Shown here piece after piece: positions 5,367 through 7,681 of a stretch of DNA of 7,681 nt. This DNA comes from Acidimicrobiaceae bacterium (GTDB lineage: Bacteria > Actinomycetota > Acidimicrobiia > Acidimicrobiales > Poriferisodalaceae). The stretch spans positions 6,661 to 14,341 of the forward strand of contig PAVP01000032.1 in NCBI GenBank assembly GCA_002713975.1. The letters are read 5' to 3'. The notes beneath the pieces are model-generated. The model worked only from the letters and a program-made list of their open reading frames with translations, was not told the DNA's origin and did no database searches. Within the stretch, counting starts at the first letter, position 1. The number at the start of each line of letters is the position of its first letter. Both the position numbers and the translations under genes were made by a program.

Positions 5367-7620
5367 GTTCCGTCGCCACGACTCCGAGTCTTTCGAGGTC
5401 CTCCAATTCGGCCGGTGATAAACCACCGATACTTTGCAGAACCATGTGGTTGTGTTCCCCTAACACCGGCGCAGGTCGTGTAGGCGGCCGCTCCGATGCA
5501 GCAGAAAAATGGATGGGAAGACAGGGGAACAAGATTGGGCCCACTCGCGGTTGATCTACCATCCCGAAAGCTGATCGAGCCTCCAAATGTTTATCGGCTA
5601 AGACGCCAGGGACGTTGAGAACCGGTGCTGCTGCAATGCCCCGCCCTTGTAGAGATTCGGCTAGATCTATTTGATCAAAATTGCTAGTCCATTTTCCCAA
5701 AGCAGCGTCAATGCTGCCATGAAGGGCCTGACGTTCCGACTGGTTGAGTCGAGTCCACTCTTCTGGTAGCTGTGCCAGTTGACACAGAGTTTCCCAAGCA
5801 TGCTGATCTATCACTGAAATTGACGCCCACTGGTCTGAACCTTTGCAGGGGTAGACGCCTTGTGGGACGTAATCGTGGTCACGATTACCCATTAACGATG
5901 GATCGTGGTCGTTCATCTGGGCTTCAACTATCACATCGCCGATAACCGATATGGTCGCCTCGAATTGCGCCGCTTCGATGGTGACGCCGCCGTTCGTCGA
6001 GCGATCCCACAGAGCAATAAGAATTGCTGCTGTTGCGTGTAAACCAGCGATGGGGTCTGGCCATGCCACACCACACTTCCAGGGGTGTTCGTCCTTGTAA
6101 CCGACCAACTGTGAGAGTCCGGCATGAGAGTCGACTGTCGTGCCGTAAGCAACCCAATTTTCAGCGGGACCTGACCTGCCGTAGCCAGGCATCGTCATGT
6201 AGATCAGATCCTCGTTCAAGTGATGAAGATGATGTTCGTCCAATCCCAATTGAGGCATCACCCGAGGACTGAAATTTTCTATGAGGATGTCAACGTTGGG
6301 TATCAATCGCTCCAATGCGGCTAAACCTTCATCTCTGCTGAGATCTAGGACAACAGACTCCTTGTTCAGTCCGTACTTGATGAGATGGCCGTTTCGGTTC
6401 CACTGGTCGGGACCCTGAATATTGCCAGGATGGAATCGTTGGGCGACTACCAATGATTCCGGGATTTCTCGAGGACCCCTTCCCCAAGGTGCTTCGATCT
6501 GGATCACCTCAGCTCCGAGTTCTGCCAATATTCGAGCCGCAAGTGGTCCAGCCCACACCTTCGCGAGGTCGAGTACTCGAATCCCTGATAGAGGGCCTTC
6601 GCTACTCTCGGAGGCTGGCAGTTCGGCAGGGATCCCACTTACTGACGTAGTCCGAAACGGTGGACCCGGGATCAGCCATGGTCCAGCTTGCCGCCAGAAA
6701 TTTCGGTCTTCAAGGTGGTCATCTTCCAAAAGGCCCAGGATGGTATTAGCTGGAGCAGAAGGAATTTGAGCGGCTTGGAATAGTCCAACAACATCGAGGG
6801 TTTCGCGTTCCAGCAACCAAGGAACGAGATACCTATCTAATAGTTGGGGATGTTCTTGGAAGTCCATAGGTGACTGAATTCTCGGATCGTCCAATAAATC
6901 GGTGAGGCCGGTAATAGAGAGAAGAGTTTCGAGCTGAACATCAGTCGGAGCAGACAGGGCCAGCCAGCCGTCTGCACAGCGGTACATGCCATTGGGTTGG
7001 CCGTGACCGGTCCACCGGTTGCCCATTCGGCGGAGCACATCCTTGCCGAGTTGATAACGCACAAAGCTCATCTGATGCAGAGCTACCAGAACTTCAAGAT
7101 GGGACACCTCTACCGCATGAATCTGGTTGTTGCGCTCTCGGTCAAACAGGGCTCCCATCGCACCGATAAAAGCGAACAGTCCCGCAGCGTACGGTGGGTG
7201 AGTTGAAGGACCCATGAGGGGCTCCCTCTGAGGGTCGCCGGTCAAATAAGTATGACCAGAGTGCGCGTATACGGTCGCAGAGGTACCTAGCCAATCAGAG
7301 TAAGGCCCGGAGGATCCGTAAGGAGAAATTTCGACATGGATCGTCTCGGGACAAGAAAGAAAGAATGGCTGCTGCAGTGGGCCACAGGCAGCACTGCGAA
7401 TAACTACATCAGCATTCCGAACACGATCATCATCTTCATCTGGCCTAACCAATTTTCCCCTATTGAGGTAAAGGGATTGACTTTGGGTCAACTGCGACTC
7501 CCCAATAGTCACTACTTGCGCCCCGTTATCGGCAAAAAGTTTTGCACAATAAGCCCCCGCGATAGACCCGGCCATCTCAATGACCGTCAGGTCGGAGAAG
7601 GGTTTCACTGCGCTGACCAT
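5356..7620 (-). CDS. fused tandem family III (CaiB/BaiF) CoA-transferase
   Basis: The 754-residue protein holds two family III CoA-transferase domains joined near residues 335-343. Such enzymes move CoA between carboxylic acids through an aspartyl-CoA intermediate. Domain 2 (about 344-750) is complete: GIRVLDLAKVWAGPLAARILAELGAEVIQIE (346-376), the NKESVVLDL strand (419-427), ENFSPRVMPQLGL (448-460), and catalytic Asp522 in CGVAWPDPIAGL (516-527). Domain 1 (about 10-335) keeps the opening fold and GHGQPNGMYRCADGWLALS (205-223), but Pro143 in HPPYAAGL (141-148) replaces the aspartate and its segment equivalent to 419-460 is much shortened. Domain 1 is therefore probably structural or binding only. 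Similar fusions occur in actinobacteria and in DMSP-degrading DddD. No ribosome-binding site precedes the ATG; the frame stays open upstream to the window edge without another ATG, so a longer start at a rarer codon is possible. Confidence 0.9.
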   Translation of the reverse strand: MVSAVKPFSDLTVIEMAGSIAGAYCAKLFADNGAQVVTIGESQLTQSQSLYLNRGKLVRPDEDDDRVRNADVVIRSAACGPLQQPFFLSCPETIHVEISPYGSSGPYSDWLGTSATVYAHSGHTYLTGDPQREPLMGPSTHPPYAAGLFAFIGAMGALFDRERNNQIHAVEVSHLEVLVALHQMSFVRYQLGKDVLRRMGNRWTGHGQPNGMYRCADGWLALSAPTDVQLETLLSITGLTDLLDDPRIQSPMDFQEHPQLLDRYLVPWLLERETLDVVGLFQAAQIPSAPANTILGLLEDDHLEDRNFWRQAGPWLIPGPPFRTTSVSGIPAELPASESSEGPLSGIRVLDLAKVWAGPLAARILAELGAEVIQIEAPWGRGPREIPESLVVAQRFHPGNIQGPDQWNRNGHLIKYGLNKESVVLDLSRDEGLAALERLIPNVDILIENFSPRVMPQLGLDEHHLHHLNEDLIYMTMPGYGRSGPAENWVAYGTTVDSHAGLSQLVGYKDEHPWKCGVAWPDPIAGLHATAAILIALWDRSTNGGVTIEAAQFEATISVIGDVIVEAQMNDHDPSLMGNRDHDYVPQGVYPCKGSDQWASISVIDQHAWETLCQLAQLPEEWTRLNQSERQALHGSIDAALGKWTSNFDQIDLAESLQGRGIAAAPVLNVPGVLADKHLEARSAFGMVDQPRVGPILFPCLPIHFSAASERPPTRPAPVLGEHNHMVLQSIGGLSPAELEDLERLGVVATEPPV

Positions 7621-7627
7621 CGGCCAT

Positions 7628-7633
7628 AGTCTA
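7628..7633 (-). promoter_or_regulatory. possible leaderless promoter -10 box for the CoA-transferase gene
   Basis: On the minus strand TAGACT fits TANNNT and ends seven bases before the ATG at 7620, so transcription could begin on or beside the start codon. No Shine-Dalgarno sequence is present. The -35 region is poorly conserved. Confidence 0.28.
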
Positions 7634-7681
7634 GGTTCGGCTGTTGTTCGCAGGAGTTTTGGGGTGTCGACCTGCGGATTG

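Noticed and set aside
6422..6769. A 115-codon plus-strand frame inside the CoA-transferase gene
   Set aside because: It is antisense to well-conserved CoA-transferase sequence and has low-complexity Ser/Arg/Pro composition. It is a shadow.
5356..7620. Naming the CoA-transferase fusion DddD (DMSP acyl-CoA transferase/lyase)
   Set aside because: Tandem architecture and an active site in domain 2 agree, but no DMSP transporter, dddB, dddC or dddA gene is nearby, and similar fusions exist in non-DMSP actinobacteria. Without an alignment the name is unsafe.

Overview
The window looks like a stretch of chromosome from a moderate-GC actinobacterium, plausibly a free-living (perhaps marine) member of the Acidimicrobiia or a relative. 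This rests on three things: a TIGR03084-type mycothiol-dependent-isomerase-like protein, which is an actinobacterial family; the actinobacterial style of the SpoU/TrmH methyltransferase; and tightly packed genes using GTG starts, start/stop overlaps and possibly leaderless starts. Base composition is close to half GC by eye. No rRNA, tRNA, CRISPR array, insertion sequence or phage gene is visible. The placement is an inference from family content, not a phylogenetic result.

Layout, left to right. Positions 1-81 hold the last 26 codons of an unidentified plus-strand gene. Plus-strand genes follow: a SpoU/TrmH-family RNA 2'-O-methyltransferase (107-928), a TIGR03084/DinB-like metal-binding protein (980-1750), a phytanoyl-CoA-dioxygenase-family Fe(II)/2-oxoglutarate oxygenase (1850-2677), a CrtR-like membrane di-iron hydroxylase/desaturase (2825-3763), and a 44-residue acidic microprotein (3760-3894) whose GTG start overlaps the desaturase stop. 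Next comes a small minus-strand ORF (3958-4221) encoding a cysteine/histidine-containing protein of unknown function. A translationally coupled plus-strand pair follows: an SRPBCC-fold protein (4330-4869) and a GNAT acetyltransferase (4869-5318). The right third is one large minus-strand gene (5356-7620) encoding two fused family III (CaiB/BaiF) CoA-transferase domains; the first domain has lost the catalytic aspartate.

The genes do not form one obvious pathway. Several (the PhyH oxygenase, the CrtR-like hydroxylase, the CoA-transferase fusion, the SRPBCC protein) belong to families that act on lipids, terpenoids or other small organic molecules, which fits an oligotroph with varied accessory metabolism. 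The items most worth a second look are the desaturase-coupled microprotein, the half-degenerate CoA-transferase fusion and the small Cys/His ORF. No clearly new multi-gene system is visible.
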